From Phocaeicola_A sp045647865 (lineage in GTDB: Bacteria; Bacteroidota; Bacteroidia; Bacteroidales; Bacteroidaceae): DNA of 64,000 bases. Both the position numbers and the translations under genes were made by a program. Shown here one piece after another: positions 18,177-26,684 of this stretch. Positions within the stretch are counted from its first letter, which is position 1, and each line of letters opens with the position of its first letter. The stretch spans positions 1 to 64,000 of the forward strand of contig JAZRMW010000057.1 in the NCBI GenBank assembly GCA_045647865.1. Direction: 5' to 3'. The notes under the pieces were generated by a model. The model did not search any database. It saw only the letters and a list, made by a program, of their open reading frames with translations, and was not told where the DNA came from.

Positions 18177-19678
18177 TGTTTACCCAACCGTTTCGTAATC
18201 TTCTCCCACAAAGTCTGAAGCAAAGTAGTCTCTCTATGCAGAATACGGAAAGAAAGAAAACCCGAACAACAGACACACAATCCGCCCAACAGCCAATAGA
18301 GAAAACCTTCAGCTGATATGGTTACCAAAAAAGTCAACACACCCAAAGGAAGTTGTAAAAACAAAAGTTTCAGCGCTTTACCAAAGAGAGAAAAACCATA
18401 TACCCAACGAGCTGTACCCCATACCAAAAGCAGGTCAAAAGCGGCCACAGAGGACAAGGCGATACCCGCACCACGCAATCCTCCTACAGAATAGCCGAAT
18501 ATAATCACAAGTACCGCCACAACATCGTAAACCGCTTCCGTAAACAGATACACCCATGAACGTCCTTTCGCAAGAGATAGGTAAGAAATCGGCAAAGCAA
18601 TCGAACGCATATACATACCAAAGATAGCACATTGAGCCATTCCTATCACCGGCAAAAACTCTTCGTTATAAAAAAGAGGCAACAAGACAGGCAATGCCAC
18701 CATCAACGCCACCAACATGGGAGATATCAACAATATGGAAGCCTCTATCTGACGATTGATGACAATGTTGGCCTGCCCTATATCATGGTTAACAGCAGAC
18801 AAACGAGGGAAGAAATCGGCATCCATTGCTGTAAATATCATCGACGCATACGTCACCGTCAGCAAATATCCGGCATTGTACATGCCCACAACGGCTTCAG
18901 AACCCTCCTTCATCATATAAGCACGTATCAAGAAATCAACTCCTGAACCCAATATTCCGGCAAAGATAAAGGCCATTCCCAAACTAATCATCCGCTTACC
19001 CTCTGTATAGGAATACTTCAAATTGCAATTGAAAGTGAACGGATGGCTGCCGAAAGAAAAATAGATAGTGGTAAGCATGGTTGACATTGCTACAAGAAGA
19101 AGCGACCACAGGATTGCATCCTCGCCCCACCAATAGAACAACGGAACGGAAATGACCAATGCACAGAAGGAATTAATCAACGCCTGCATAGCCACACGGC
19201 GCAACCGGCGGGTACCCTTCAATATGGCCAACTCACCACCCGTTATGGCCATCATACCTACAACAGGAGAGAAATATACAAAGGAAAGCCAATCTAATTC
19301 TCCATCAAAATAATGGGACAACAGGGGAGAAAACAGGCAACATACCAATATACCCAGCAGAGCCGTTGCCATACTCCATGTGCGGACAACCTGTATAAAC
19401 TTGTCTAACGCATCCTTGTCACCCTGTTCATACAATTCAGAAACATGACGGACAGCACTGAACGAAATACCGAAATTGGTGGAATTGCTCAACAGATTGG
19501 CTGCAGAGTTATATAACGAAATTATACCCAAACCGGCTGGTCCCAATATCTCAGCAGCCAGCTTGTTACGCAAGATAGCGGTAAACAGGCTCACGCCTTG
19601 TACACCTCCAAAAAGACCCGTATACTTGATGACATGGTCATAGGTCGATTTCCGCTTTCTCTCCTCGCTTTTATACAT
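18173..19678 (-). CDS. Polysaccharide (Wzx-type) flippase
   Basis: About 501 residues with some 12-14 hydrophobic segments, of the MATE/MVF-like polysaccharide transporter superfamily; it moves undecaprenyl-linked repeat units across the inner membrane. Seen: an N-terminal basic stretch, YTGLFGGVQGVSLFTAILRNKLAAEILGP split over the first helix, and many membrane helices (AIFGMYMRSIALPISYL and following). An ATG at 19711 would extend the protein, but the -7 box TATCTTTG of its own promoter covers 19698-19705, so that codon is not transcribed. I therefore start at 19678 (MYKSEERKRK). It overlaps the downstream GT2 gene by 4 nt. Confidence 0.85.
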   Translation of the reverse strand: MYKSEERKRKSTYDHVIKYTGLFGGVQGVSLFTAILRNKLAAEILGPAGLGIISLYNSAANLLSNSTNFGISFSAVRHVSELYEQGDKDALDKFIQVVRTWSMATALLGILVCCLFSPLLSHYFDGELDWLSFVYFSPVVGMMAITGGELAILKGTRRLRRVAMQALINSFCALVISVPLFYWWGEDAILWSLLLVAMSTMLTTIYFSFGSHPFTFNCNLKYSYTEGKRMISLGMAFIFAGILGSGVDFLIRAYMMKEGSEAVVGMYNAGYLLTVTYASMIFTAMDADFFPRLSAVNHDIGQANIVINRQIEASILLISPMLVALMVALPVLLPLFYNEEFLPVIGMAQCAIFGMYMRSIALPISYLSLAKGRSWVYLFTEAVYDVVAVLVIIFGYSVGGLRGAGIALSSVAAFDLLLVWGTARWVYGFSLFGKALKLLFLQLPLGVLTFLVTISAEGFLYWLLGGLCVCCSGFLSFRILHRETTLLQTLWEKITKRLGKQ

Positions 19679-19697
19679 ATTATTGAACAATATCGGG

Positions 19698-19736
19698 CAA
19701 AGATAGTACATTATTCACAAAAATCACCTATCTTTG
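19698..19736. promoter_or_regulatory. Symmetric divergent promoter pair
   Basis: CAAAGATAG (19698-19706) and CTATCTTTG (19728-19736) form an inverted repeat in which each arm is a -7 box (TATCTTTG) facing outward: minus toward the flippase, plus toward the 19759 transferase. The -33 regions of the two promoters must overlap inside the 39-nt block, so the two directions may compete. The boxes decide the start codons of both genes. Confidence 0.65.
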
Positions 19737-19758
19737 TGGAAGTTTTATGTTTCAAATA

Positions 19759-20889
19759 ATGAAAATACTATTATTAGGAGAATATAGCAACGTACATTGG
19801 ACCCTTGCTGAAGGATTACGCGTTTTGGGGCACGAAGTGTGTGTACTATCAGATGGAGACGGATGGAAGAACTATTCACGAGACATTTCTATCGTACGTA
19901 AGACCACTGGAAGATTGGACGGAATAAAATATTACACCCAACTGCTCTATCATCTCCCCCGTTTACGCGGATACGATGTAGTGCAACTCATCAACCCTTG
20001 TTTTTTGGAATTAAAGGCCGAACGCACATATGCCATATACAACTATCTTCGTAAACACAACAAAAAGTTTTTTCTTGGAGGATATGGTATGGACTACTAC
20101 TGGGTACACACCTGCAGAAAAACTCAAACATTCCGTTACTCAGACTTCAACTTCGGCACGACATTACGCGACAGTGAAAACATACGTCATGAAATAGCGG
20201 ATTGGATACATGGTGAAAAAGGAAAATTAAACCAATACATTGCCACCGATTGCGACGGCATCCCTACAGGTTTATACGAATACTATGCCTGCTATAAATT
20301 GCATTTCCCACATAAAACGACATTCATACCATTCCCCATAGACATCAGACAACATACCGTTCGCCCACTACGACGAACCTCCCACAGCCAGCCGGTACGT
20401 TTCTTCATCGGTATCCAAAAGGCCCGAAACGAATACAAAGGTACTGACATTATGTTACGCGCACTCGAACGCATACATAAAAATCACCCTACAAAATGTG
20501 AAATCATCAAAGCTGAATCTGTACCTTATAACAAGTACCAGCATTTGATGGATTCATCCGACGTTATCCTTGATCAATTATATTCATACACCCCCGCCAT
20601 GAATGCCCTGTTAGCCATGGCCAAAGGCTTGATTCTTGTCGGAGGAGGAGAACCTGAAAATTATGAAATATTGAACGAAAAGGAACTTTTTCCCATTGTC
20701 AATGTACTTCCTAACGAAGAGGACGTTTATCACAAACTAGAAGAACTGATACTACACCCAGAAGAACTGCCCCGTTTATCTGCCGAAAGCAGATTGTACG
20801 TAGAACGACACCATGACCACATCAAAGTAGCCTCTAAATACATAGACTTTTGGAATAATCCCATAAAAAACAAGATAAATATCCAATAA
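19759..20889 (+). CDS. GT-B-type glycosyltransferase
   Basis: About 376 residues. The N-terminus MKILLLGEYSNVHWTLAEGL has the glycine-containing first strand of GT-B (GT4-like) transferases. The C-terminal half shows the donor-domain order FFIGIQKARNEYKGTDIMLRAL split across one strand and helix, KAESVPYNKYQHLMDSSDVILDQ, then YTPAMNALLAMAKGL and VGGGEPENYE, which corresponds to the E-x7-E region of GT4 enzymes. An upstream ATG at 19747 lies only about 4 nt beyond the predicted transcription start, so 19759 is preferred. First gene of a plus-strand pair with the GT2 gene 4 nt later. Sugar specificity unknown. Confidence 0.78.
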   Translation: MKILLLGEYSNVHWTLAEGLRVLGHEVCVLSDGDGWKNYSRDISIVRKTTGRLDGIKYYTQLLYHLPRLRGYDVVQLINPCFLELKAERTYAIYNYLRKHNKKFFLGGYGMDYYWVHTCRKTQTFRYSDFNFGTTLRDSENIRHEIADWIHGEKGKLNQYIATDCDGIPTGLYEYYACYKLHFPHKTTFIPFPIDIRQHTVRPLRRTSHSQPVRFFIGIQKARNEYKGTDIMLRALERIHKNHPTKCEIIKAESVPYNKYQHLMDSSDVILDQLYSYTPAMNALLAMAKGLILVGGGEPENYEILNEKELFPIVNVLPNEEDVYHKLEELILHPEELPRLSAESRLYVERHHDHIKVASKYIDFWNNPIKNKINIQ

Positions 20890-20893
20890 TAAC

Positions 20894-21721
20894 ATGATAC
20901 ATATAGCCATCCTATTAACCGTTCACAACAGACGCAAAAAAACGGTCCAATGCCTTGAACACTTAAAAGAGCAAAAGATAGGCCCTAACGTCAAGTGGCA
21001 CGTGTATTTGACAGATGATGGCTGTACTGACCATACGGCAGAAGGCGTTCATGAAACCATCCCCGATGCCACTATCATCAAAGGAAACGGCCAACTTTAT
21101 TGGAACAGAGGTATGTACGAAGCATGGAAAGCCGCACAAAAGGAGAAAGACTATGATTTTTATCTCTGGCTCAACGACGACACCATGCTGACAAGCAATG
21201 CCATAAACCATCTTTTACATTGCTCCCAAAAGAAAAAGCATCAGGCTATCATTTCGGGATTCATCTCTTCATTAAATCCTCCTTATACAACCACATATTG
21301 TGGACGTACAAAGAACCAATGGGTAACTCAATCAGGAAACATGCAAAAGCTCAGGCTCATGCATGGAAATGCAGTATTAATCCCCCGTCACGCTTATCAT
21401 ACCATCGGATTAAATGACCCATATTATCAACATGCTTTCGGAGATTATGACTATGCATTGACAGCAGCAAGAAAAGGTATTGAAGTTTTCAGTAGCGAAG
21501 AGTTCGTGGGCAGATGCAACATTGACAACCCCATCCCTCCATGCTTCAATCCTCAATCCTCGTTGAAAAGCCGCTTAAAGAAGCTATATGCAACCGTTTC
21601 CTATTTCCATCCAGTTGATGCTTTTCATTTCGACATGAAACATAACGGTCTGTTCACTGCAATAGCACGCTACATCTACTTACATCTGTCTTGTATATTC
21701 CCCTGGTTGTGGAGAAGATGA
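20894..21721 (+). CDS. Family 2 glycosyltransferase, rhamnosyltransferase-like
   Basis: A 275-residue GT-A protein. Seen: IAILLTVHNRRKKTVQCLEHL at the first strand (shortened here to its core HNRRKKT), VYLTDDGCTDHTAEGV, KGNGQLYWNRGMYEAWKAA, the DxD-type FYLWLNDDTML near residue 97, and a C-terminal FGDYDYALTAARKGIEV. The LWLNDDT variant is typical of GT2 enzymes in Bacteroidetes capsule loci. It follows the GT-B gene by 4 nt, so cotranscribed. The last 46 nt overlap the 3' end of the convergent GT8 gene. Acceptor unknown. Confidence 0.85.
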   Translation: MIHIAILLTVHNRRKKTVQCLEHLKEQKIGPNVKWHVYLTDDGCTDHTAEGVHETIPDATIIKGNGQLYWNRGMYEAWKAAQKEKDYDFYLWLNDDTMLTSNAINHLLHCSQKKKHQAIISGFISSLNPPYTTTYCGRTKNQWVTQSGNMQKLRLMHGNAVLIPRHAYHTIGLNDPYYQHAFGDYDYALTAARKGIEVFSSEEFVGRCNIDNPIPPCFNPQSSLKSRLKKLYATVSYFHPVDAFHFDMKHNGLFTAIARYIYLHLSCIFPWLWRR

Positions 21722-22671
21722 AGACCTCTCTTCCACACATCTATTTCCAAATGTGTAGGTAACGGATGATACTTGTTTACCAAATTAAAAAGTGAAGCCC
21801 CCCACCAAGCCAAACGTCTGATTCGTTCATTCCACGATGGAACCGGACGTTCACCACCCCACTCAGTCTTATCAAAATAATAATAGAAATGTTTCCGATA
21901 AGGATGAAAGGATGTGAAACACCACGGCTTCAAAATATACGTAAAATGTATCACAGCTGGCGAAGAGAGACTTTCCACAATCGCGCATCGGGCATCTTCC
22001 CCTATTTCCGGAACATATTGACGGAGCATTGCCTCCTGCAAATTATAACGGAAAGGTAAATAGCGTGTACGACTTGCACACAACACATTCAACACATCTT
22101 GATCAGCATAATCCAACCTAAGGTTTCCCGCATCCAACAAATGCATTGCAAGTTCCACAAAACCTCTTTTCCTCCAAGCTGAAAGATCTATCAATAGCAC
22201 CCCTGCATTAAAATAACGATGGCTTTTTGGCAAGCAAAGCCGTTTATAATAATCCGGATTGGCACTACAACTGTCCTCTACTACAGCTAACTCGAATCCT
22301 TCATCTAAAGAAAAATTCCATAAAGGCATCAGTGAATCCATTACAAGAAGATCACAATCTAGATAAATGACTTTTTGAACCTCAGCAGGCAATATATCGG
22401 AAAGAAACAAACGCGCATACGTTGTCGGAGTGATATAACTATATTGTCCAGATGTCAACGAACTCAAAAATTCTCCATCAACCTCATACACTTCAAATCC
22501 CGCATTGTTTTCTTCAACCAAATCCCGCACTTTCTTTATATCCTCCTTTAACAAACCATTGGCCAACAAATGTACATACACATCTTCCTCCCGATGATGA
22601 TCAAAAAAAGAAAGCAGCATCGTCAAGCAATATTTTAAATATATACGGTCGGTACAACAAGCTATATCCAT
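21676..22671 (-). CDS. Family 8 glycosyltransferase (LgtC/general stress type)
   Basis: About 331 residues. Retaining GT8 signature: MDIACCTDRIYLKYCLTML start, SGQYSYITPTTYARLFL, the metal-binding DxD in KVIYLDCDLLVMDS near residue 105, YFNAGVLLIDLSAWR near 150, LDYADQDVLNVLC, and the closing VIHFTYILKPW. These match galactosyl- and glucosyltransferases of LPS and capsule loci. I start at 22671 because MDIACCTD is the usual GT8 opening; an ATG three codons upstream is possible. Convergent with the GT2 gene, overlapping 46 nt. A -7-like TATTTTTG (minus) lies at 22694-22701. The AT-rich 22702-22900 shows nothing else. Confidence 0.88.
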   Translation of the reverse strand: MDIACCTDRIYLKYCLTMLLSFFDHHREEDVYVHLLANGLLKEDIKKVRDLVEENNAGFEVYEVDGEFLSSLTSGQYSYITPTTYARLFLSDILPAEVQKVIYLDCDLLVMDSLMPLWNFSLDEGFELAVVEDSCSANPDYYKRLCLPKSHRYFNAGVLLIDLSAWRKRGFVELAMHLLDAGNLRLDYADQDVLNVLCASRTRYLPFRYNLQEAMLRQYVPEIGEDARCAIVESLSSPAVIHFTYILKPWCFTSFHPYRKHFYYYFDKTEWGGERPVPSWNERIRRLAWWGASLFNLVNKYHPLPTHLEIDVWKRGLHLLHNQGNIQDRCK

Positions 22672-22903
22672 AACAAACAAGTTTACATGGGTACAAAAAT
22701 AGATAAAATTATGCGATTGCGCACTATTCCTTCTGAAAATTCTAACATAAGACTTAAAACTTTTAATCTATTTATATATAATAAGGTATATACACAAAAA
22801 CTTATTATACTCTCTCCTATTTTTCTTAGCCATATATACTCATTAATAATCAGCAAATTAGAAATTATTTTCAATATTTACTATAAAAAATATCGCAAAT
22901 AGT

Positions 22904-22933
22904 TTGGTAGTTCCGAAAAAAGCAGTACCTTTG
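22904..22933 (+). promoter_or_regulatory. Promoter of the tRNA-Asp pair
   Basis: TTG (22904-22906), 19 nt, TACCTTTG (22926-22933), a near-perfect Bacteroidetes promoter about 60 nt upstream of the first tRNA. Confidence 0.75.
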
Positions 22934-22996
22934 CACCCGCAATCGAGAGAGAAAGCAATCATCACCAAAGATGATTCATAAAAAAGCAAACACATT

Positions 22997-23070
22997 GGTG
23001 CGTTAGTTCAGTTGGTTAGAATACATGCCTGTCACGCATGGGGTCACGGGTTCGAGTCCCGTACGCACCG
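22997..23070 (+). tRNA. tRNA-Asp (GTC)
   Basis: A 74-nt cloverleaf: acceptor GGTGCGT pairs with ACGCACC, anticodon loop CTGTCAC with GTC, and T arm GGGTTCGAGTCCC. CCA is not encoded. First of two identical copies, 18 nt apart. Confidence 0.97.
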
Positions 23071-23088
23071 CCTCTCATATTTATAAGA

Positions 23089-23162
23089 GGTGCGTTAGTT
23101 CAGTTGGTTAGAATACATGCCTGTCACGCATGGGGTCACGGGTTCGAGTCCCGTACGCACCG
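23089..23162 (+). tRNA. tRNA-Asp (GTC), second copy
   Basis: Identical over all 74 nt to the copy at 22997-23070, with anticodon GTC. The spacing of 18 nt and the single promoter point to one precursor transcript. Confidence 0.97.
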
Positions 23163-23169
23163 CAACAAA

Positions 23170-23207
23170 AAAAAGAATCAATATTTCAATATTGGTTCTT
23201 TTTTTAT
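23170..23207 (+). terminator. Terminator of the tRNA-Asp operon
   Basis: AAGAATCAATATT and AATATTGGTTCTT form a stem with one G-T pair, followed by TTTTTATTTTT. It begins 8 nt after the second tRNA. Confidence 0.85.
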
Positions 23208-23261
23208 TTTTACACATTTTCAATTCAGCATTCTACCCTTTTCATTCTTCCAATTTTCAGT

Positions 23262-23858
23262 TTACTTATCAATAAATCTAAGAGTTTCCACCTTTGACAA
23301 ACGTTGACGCAAGCGCGGCATCATCGAACGACGGATACGCAATCTCATGATACAATCCATATCATAAGATTGAGAAACAATCTGCGGTTCTTCCTCCTTT
23401 ACTATACGCATCACATCGTTCATAAAAGGATACTCAAAAGCCACTTCTACCTCATCATCCACCGTTTTTTCAATTACCTCAGCAGCGGCAATAGCCTCAG
23501 CCGCAGCTGCCTTATAAGCCTGTATCAATCCACTGGTACCCAACTTAATTCCACCAAAATAACGCACCACTACTACCAAAATGTCTGTCAGCTCATTGGA
23601 ATTTATTTGCCCAAGGATAGGCTTACCGGCCGTACCCGACGGTTCTCCATTATCGTTAGCACGAAAATCTTTCCGTTCGTGTCCCAACATGTAAGCATAA
23701 CACACATGTCGGGCATCGTAATACTGCTTCTGATACTTCTCTAAATATTCTTTAATTTCATCCAATGTACGCACAGGCAATGCCATAGCAATGAATTTGC
23801 TACGTTTCTCAGTATATATCCCTTCGGCAAGGGCAGTAATAGTTTTATAGGTATCCAA
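23262..23858 (-). CDS. yigZ: YigZ/IMPACT family protein
   Basis: A 198-residue cytosolic protein of the UPF0029 (IMPACT) family. Seen: the N-terminal KRSKFIAMALPVRTLDE, HVCYAYMLG, NDNGEPSGTAGKPILGQI, and VVVRYFGGIKLGTSGLIQAY near residue 95, which are the family hallmarks. A C-terminal domain (residues 135-198) has the EF-G domain IV-like fold found in YigZ. Function in bacteria is not settled; a link to translation or ribosome-bound RNA is suspected from the eukaryotic relative. Single-gene transcript with its own promoter at 23907. Confidence 0.9.
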   Translation of the reverse strand: MDTYKTITALAEGIYTEKRSKFIAMALPVRTLDEIKEYLEKYQKQYYDARHVCYAYMLGHERKDFRANDNGEPSGTAGKPILGQINSNELTDILVVVVRYFGGIKLGTSGLIQAYKAAAAEAIAAAEVIEKTVDDEVEVAFEYPFMNDVMRIVKEEEPQIVSQSYDMDCIMRLRIRRSMMPRLRQRLSKVETLRFIDK

Positions 23859-23906
23859 TGGTATCTACGAATTATGAATTACGAAATACAGACTTTTAAT
23901 TTGCCA

Positions 23907-23937
23907 CAAAAGTAGTGATTATCTGACAAACGGCAAA
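23907..23937 (-). promoter_or_regulatory. Promoter of yigZ
   Basis: On the minus strand: TTTG, 19 nt, TACTTTTG (23907-23914). Both boxes and spacing fit the Bacteroidetes consensus. Confidence 0.72.
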
Positions 23938-24057
23938 ATTGACAGACAAAAAACCTCCCTACAACCAGTTAGGTTGTAAAGATAATACATGTTTAGCGCA
24001 TTTTACTATTATAAATCGTCATAGTCTTTTAAGTTTTGTACATTCTATTCGTTTACA

Positions 24058-24261
24058 TCATCGTAAAACTACACTTTTGAAGCCATCAAAGGAATACAAT
24101 GTTCCTTTTGAATACTTCATTAAAAAAACATGCGTTTCGTTGTATTCTACAAACGTAAATATAACGTCGTTTCCATCAATAATATAAGAACCTTTCCATT
24201 CTTTTTTAGATTGTTCTTCATTCTATCCGTATTCAGTTTTATATAGTGTAACATAACTATC
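24058..24261 (-). pseudogene. Remnant of a decayed gene
   Basis: On the minus strand a coherent frame reads DSYVTLYKTEYG, a TAG (24223-24225), then 54 codons including GSYIIDGNDVIFTFVEYN and KGTLYSFDGFKSVVL before TGA at 24058. Residue composition is protein-like, but there is no start codon in a sensible place, and an in-frame stop interrupts it. I read it as the C-terminal stub of a lost protein, family not recognised. It lies in an 838-nt AT-rich gap without any intact gene; an open frame on the plus strand at 23939-24187 is its antisense shadow. Confidence 0.45.
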
Positions 24262-24466
24262 CCGTAAAAGTGGACAGTTATGGACTATATTAATGAAAAA
24301 ATAAAAATATTTTTTATGAACTATAGCGAACCTATTATGAATAATTTTGAAAAAAAACTCCAAGATACAAAACTTTTCAAAGTTATCAGACTATTATCAA
24401 AGCAAAAGTCAAAAAGAATCAAGCATTAGTGCATTATTCCATAGCATTATTCTATAAGACTTAAAT

Positions 24467-24501
24467 GAAAAGTTTAGTTATCGACGATAACTAAACTTTT
24501 C
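24467..24501. repeat. Perfect 35-nt palindrome with ATCGACGAT core
   Basis: Arms AAAAGTTTAGTTATCG (24468-24483) and CGATAACTAAACTTTT (24485-24500) pair perfectly around one A, with a further G-C pair outside. The central 23 nt are identical to the first unit of the array at 54162-54184, so it belongs to a dispersed family. Confidence 0.8.
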
Positions 24502-24577
24502 GCTAAAAAAATAATTTATCTCAGTCCATTTTTATATTAAATGACAACGACATTGGATACACAGCTTGAGGTATTCT

Positions 24578-24598
24578 GAATTCATTGAACTCACGTTA
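24578..24598. mobile_element. Solo terminal inverted repeat of an IS982-type element
   Basis: GAATTCATTGAACTCACGTTA matches the left inverted repeat (reverse complement) of the MITE at 59032-59370 at about 19 of 21 positions. No transposase sequence adjoins it, so this looks like a scar of a past insertion. Confidence 0.5.
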
Positions 24599-24623
24599 TA
24601 TATATCAAACTTGTCACCCTCTA

Positions 24624-24654
24624 TTGTCAGAATGACAGAAAAAGAGTAACTTTG
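24624..24654 (+). promoter_or_regulatory. grpE promoter with overlapping palindrome
   Basis: TTG (24624-24626), 20 nt, TAACTTTG (24647-24654). The palindrome TGTCAGAATGACA (24625-24637) overlaps the -33 box and spacer. A second, looser pair, GTCAGA/TCTGGC, follows at about 24666-24684, inside the leader. A heat-shock repressor site is an inference; no CIRCE element is seen. Confidence 0.65.
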
Positions 24655-24741
24655 CAGCCGTTTTTGTCAGAGTAAACATTCTGGCAAGGGGTTTGTTTGT
24701 TTTACAATATCAATAATAGAAATAAACTCAACCCCACAATT

Positions 24742-25368
24742 ATGAAAAAGTATAAGAATTATAAAAAAAACAATCATAAAATGAATCAGACTGAAAAAAA
24801 GAACGTTCAACCCGAAGAGTTGCACGAACAAGTAGCTGAGGAAACAGTGGTCGAAAATGATACTGTAACGAATCAGGAAGCAGAAAAAGAATTGTCACCC
24901 GAAGAACAGATACAACAACAACTAACCGCGTGCCAAGAAAAGATTGCCGCACAACAGGATCAACTTCTGCGCCAAATGGCAGAATTCGATAATTACCGCA
25001 AGCGTACACTAAAAGAAAAAGCTGAGCTCATCAAAAACGGTGGTGAAAAAACCATCACAGCCATTCTACCTATTATTGATGATTTAGAGCGTGCTCTACA
25101 AAATATGAAGAGTGAAAACCAAGAGGTCAAAGCCCTCTGCAATGGTGTAGAACTTATTTATAATAAATTCTTAAAAACCTTACAACAAGAAGGGTTAGAA
25201 AAAATTCAGACACAAGAAGTAGCCTTCAACACAGATTACCACGAAGCTATCGCCCTTGTACCCGCTCCTACAGATGAGTTAAAAGGAAAAATTTTAGATT
25301 GTGTACAGACTGGTTACCAATTAAATGACAAGGTTATTCGTCATTCAAAGGTTGTAGTTGGACAATAA
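24742..25368 (+). CDS. grpE: GrpE nucleotide exchange factor
   Basis: About 208 residues. Dimeric cochaperone that releases ADP from DnaK. The N-terminus is long, charged and low in complexity (residues 1-70), followed by the coiled-coil dimer helix (QQQLTACQEKIAAQQDQLL, then RQMAEFDNYRKRT) and the family signature PIIDDLERALQNM, with a beta-wing end VVPA-like VALVPAPTDELKGKI and VGQ terminus. A TTG at 24697 would lengthen it, but MKKYKNYKK at 24742 fits better. dnaJ follows after 16 nt; dnaK is not in the window, as often in Bacteroidetes. Confidence 0.95.
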   Translation: MKKYKNYKKNNHKMNQTEKKNVQPEELHEQVAEETVVENDTVTNQEAEKELSPEEQIQQQLTACQEKIAAQQDQLLRQMAEFDNYRKRTLKEKAELIKNGGEKTITAILPIIDDLERALQNMKSENQEVKALCNGVELIYNKFLKTLQQEGLEKIQTQEVAFNTDYHEAIALVPAPTDELKGKILDCVQTGYQLNDKVIRHSKVVVGQ

Positions 25369-25384
25369 GATTTCATTCTGAATT

Positions 25385-26545
25385 ATGGCAAAAAGAGATT
25401 ATTACGAAGTACTTGGCGTGAGCAAGACTGCCACGGAAGACGAAATAAAGAAGGCCTATAAAAAATTGGCCATCAAATACCATCCCGACCGTAATCCCGA
25501 TGACAAGGAAGCGGAAGAGAAATTTAAGGAAGCTGCTGAGGCTTACGATGTATTGCACGACCCCCAGAAACGTGCCCGATATGATCAGTTCGGACACGAA
25601 GGCATGAGTGGTGCTGGTGGATTCAGCGGATTTAACGGACAAGGGATGTCTATGGATGACATATTCTCGATGTTCGGTGACGTGTTTGGCGGACGTGGAG
25701 GATTCAGTGGGTTCGGTGGGTTCGGTAGCGGAGGAAGCCAACAACGTCAAAGACGTTTCAGAGGCTCTGATTTGCGAGTAAAAGTGCGTCTTAACCTTAA
25801 AGAGATTCTTAACGGAGCAGAAAAAAAATTCAAATTAAAGAAGTACGTTGTTTGTGAGCATTGCCACGGAAGCGGAGCAGAAGGCAATGGAGGAACAGAA
25901 ACTTGTCCTACTTGCCACGGAACAGGAAGCGTGACACGTACACAACAAAGTATCTTTGGTATGATGCAGACCCAAGCCGTCTGTCCTCAGTGTAACGGTG
26001 AGGGAAAAATCATCAAGAACAAGTGCAAACATTGTGGCGGTGAAGGTATTGTTTACGGAGAAGAAGTTGTTGAGGTAAAAATCCCGAAAGGTGTAGCCGA
26101 AGGTATGCAACTTTCCATGAATGGCAAAGGTAATGCAGGAAAACACAACGGAGTTCCAGGAGACTTATTAATCCAAATCGAAGAAGAACCCAATCAAGAA
26201 CTTATCCGTCAGGAAGATGATCTCATTTACAATCTTTTACTTAGTTTCCCTACAGCTGCCTTAGGTGGTACTGTAGAAATTCCGACTATCGACGGCAAGG
26301 TAAAAGTAAAAATTGAGCCAGGCACACAACCAGGCAAAGTCCTTCGTCTAAGAGCCAAAGGATTGCCAAACGTAAACGGATATGGCACAGGTGATTTATT
26401 AGTAAACATTAGTATATATGTACCCGAAACCCTCTCCAAAGAAGAAAAGAACGCTTTGGAAAAAATGCAGAGTTCGGACAACTTCTCTCCCAATCTAAGT
26501 ATCAAAGAGAAGATTTTTAGAAAATTCAAAAGTTATTTTGACTAA
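25385..26545 (+). CDS. dnaJ: Chaperone protein DnaJ
   Basis: A 386-residue class I J-protein that stimulates the DnaK ATPase and delivers unfolded clients. Domains in order: J domain (residues 1-70) with the HPD motif in IKYHPDRNPDD, a Gly/Phe-rich linker (75-125, GGFSGFNGQGMSMDDIFSMF), the zinc-binding region with four CxxCxGxG-type repeats (CEHCHGSG, CPTCHGTG, CPQCNGEG, CKHCGGEG) at about 158-220, then the two C-terminal client-binding domains. All key residues are intact. It is cotranscribed with grpE from the 24624 promoter. Confidence 0.98.
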   Translation: MAKRDYYEVLGVSKTATEDEIKKAYKKLAIKYHPDRNPDDKEAEEKFKEAAEAYDVLHDPQKRARYDQFGHEGMSGAGGFSGFNGQGMSMDDIFSMFGDVFGGRGGFSGFGGFGSGGSQQRQRRFRGSDLRVKVRLNLKEILNGAEKKFKLKKYVVCEHCHGSGAEGNGGTETCPTCHGTGSVTRTQQSIFGMMQTQAVCPQCNGEGKIIKNKCKHCGGEGIVYGEEVVEVKIPKGVAEGMQLSMNGKGNAGKHNGVPGDLLIQIEEEPNQELIRQEDDLIYNLLLSFPTAALGGTVEIPTIDGKVKVKIEPGTQPGKVLRLRAKGLPNVNGYGTGDLLVNISIYVPETLSKEEKNALEKMQSSDNFSPNLSIKEKIFRKFKSYFD

Positions 26546-26576
26546 ATATCAGTGCGCAAATAACGTTACCATTCAG

Positions 26577-26624
26577 ATGATCGCAGATTTCCATTAAAAT
26601 ACAAATAAAAGGATCTGCGGTCAT
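26577..26624 (+). terminator. Hairpin after dnaJ
   Basis: ATGATCGCAGAT (26577-26588) pairs with ATCTGCGGTCAT (26613-26624) over 12 bp with one T-G pair and a 24-nt AT-rich loop; TTCGTA follows. A weak T-tract, so termination is probable rather than certain. Confidence 0.5.
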
Positions 26625-26684
26625 TTCGTATAATCAGCATACTTGAATACCATCCACCCAACCACCATACATTATAATAGAGAT

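Noticed and set aside
19678..19711. Upstream ATG of the flippase as start
   Set aside because: Lies upstream of its own -7 box, so it would not be transcribed.
17160..22671. Complete capsule locus with invertible promoter and UpxY/UpxZ
   Set aside because: No upxY, upxZ, wzy or long invertible repeats are present; it is a small set of glycosyltransferases with one flippase.
22687..22902. AT-rich open frame upstream of the tRNA genes
   Set aside because: Low-complexity Ile/Lys/Asn translation without start signals; probably AT-rich intergenic DNA.
23939..24187. 82-residue plus-strand open frame as a gene
   Set aside because: It lies antisense to the better, protein-like remnant on the minus strand, and its composition is not protein-like.
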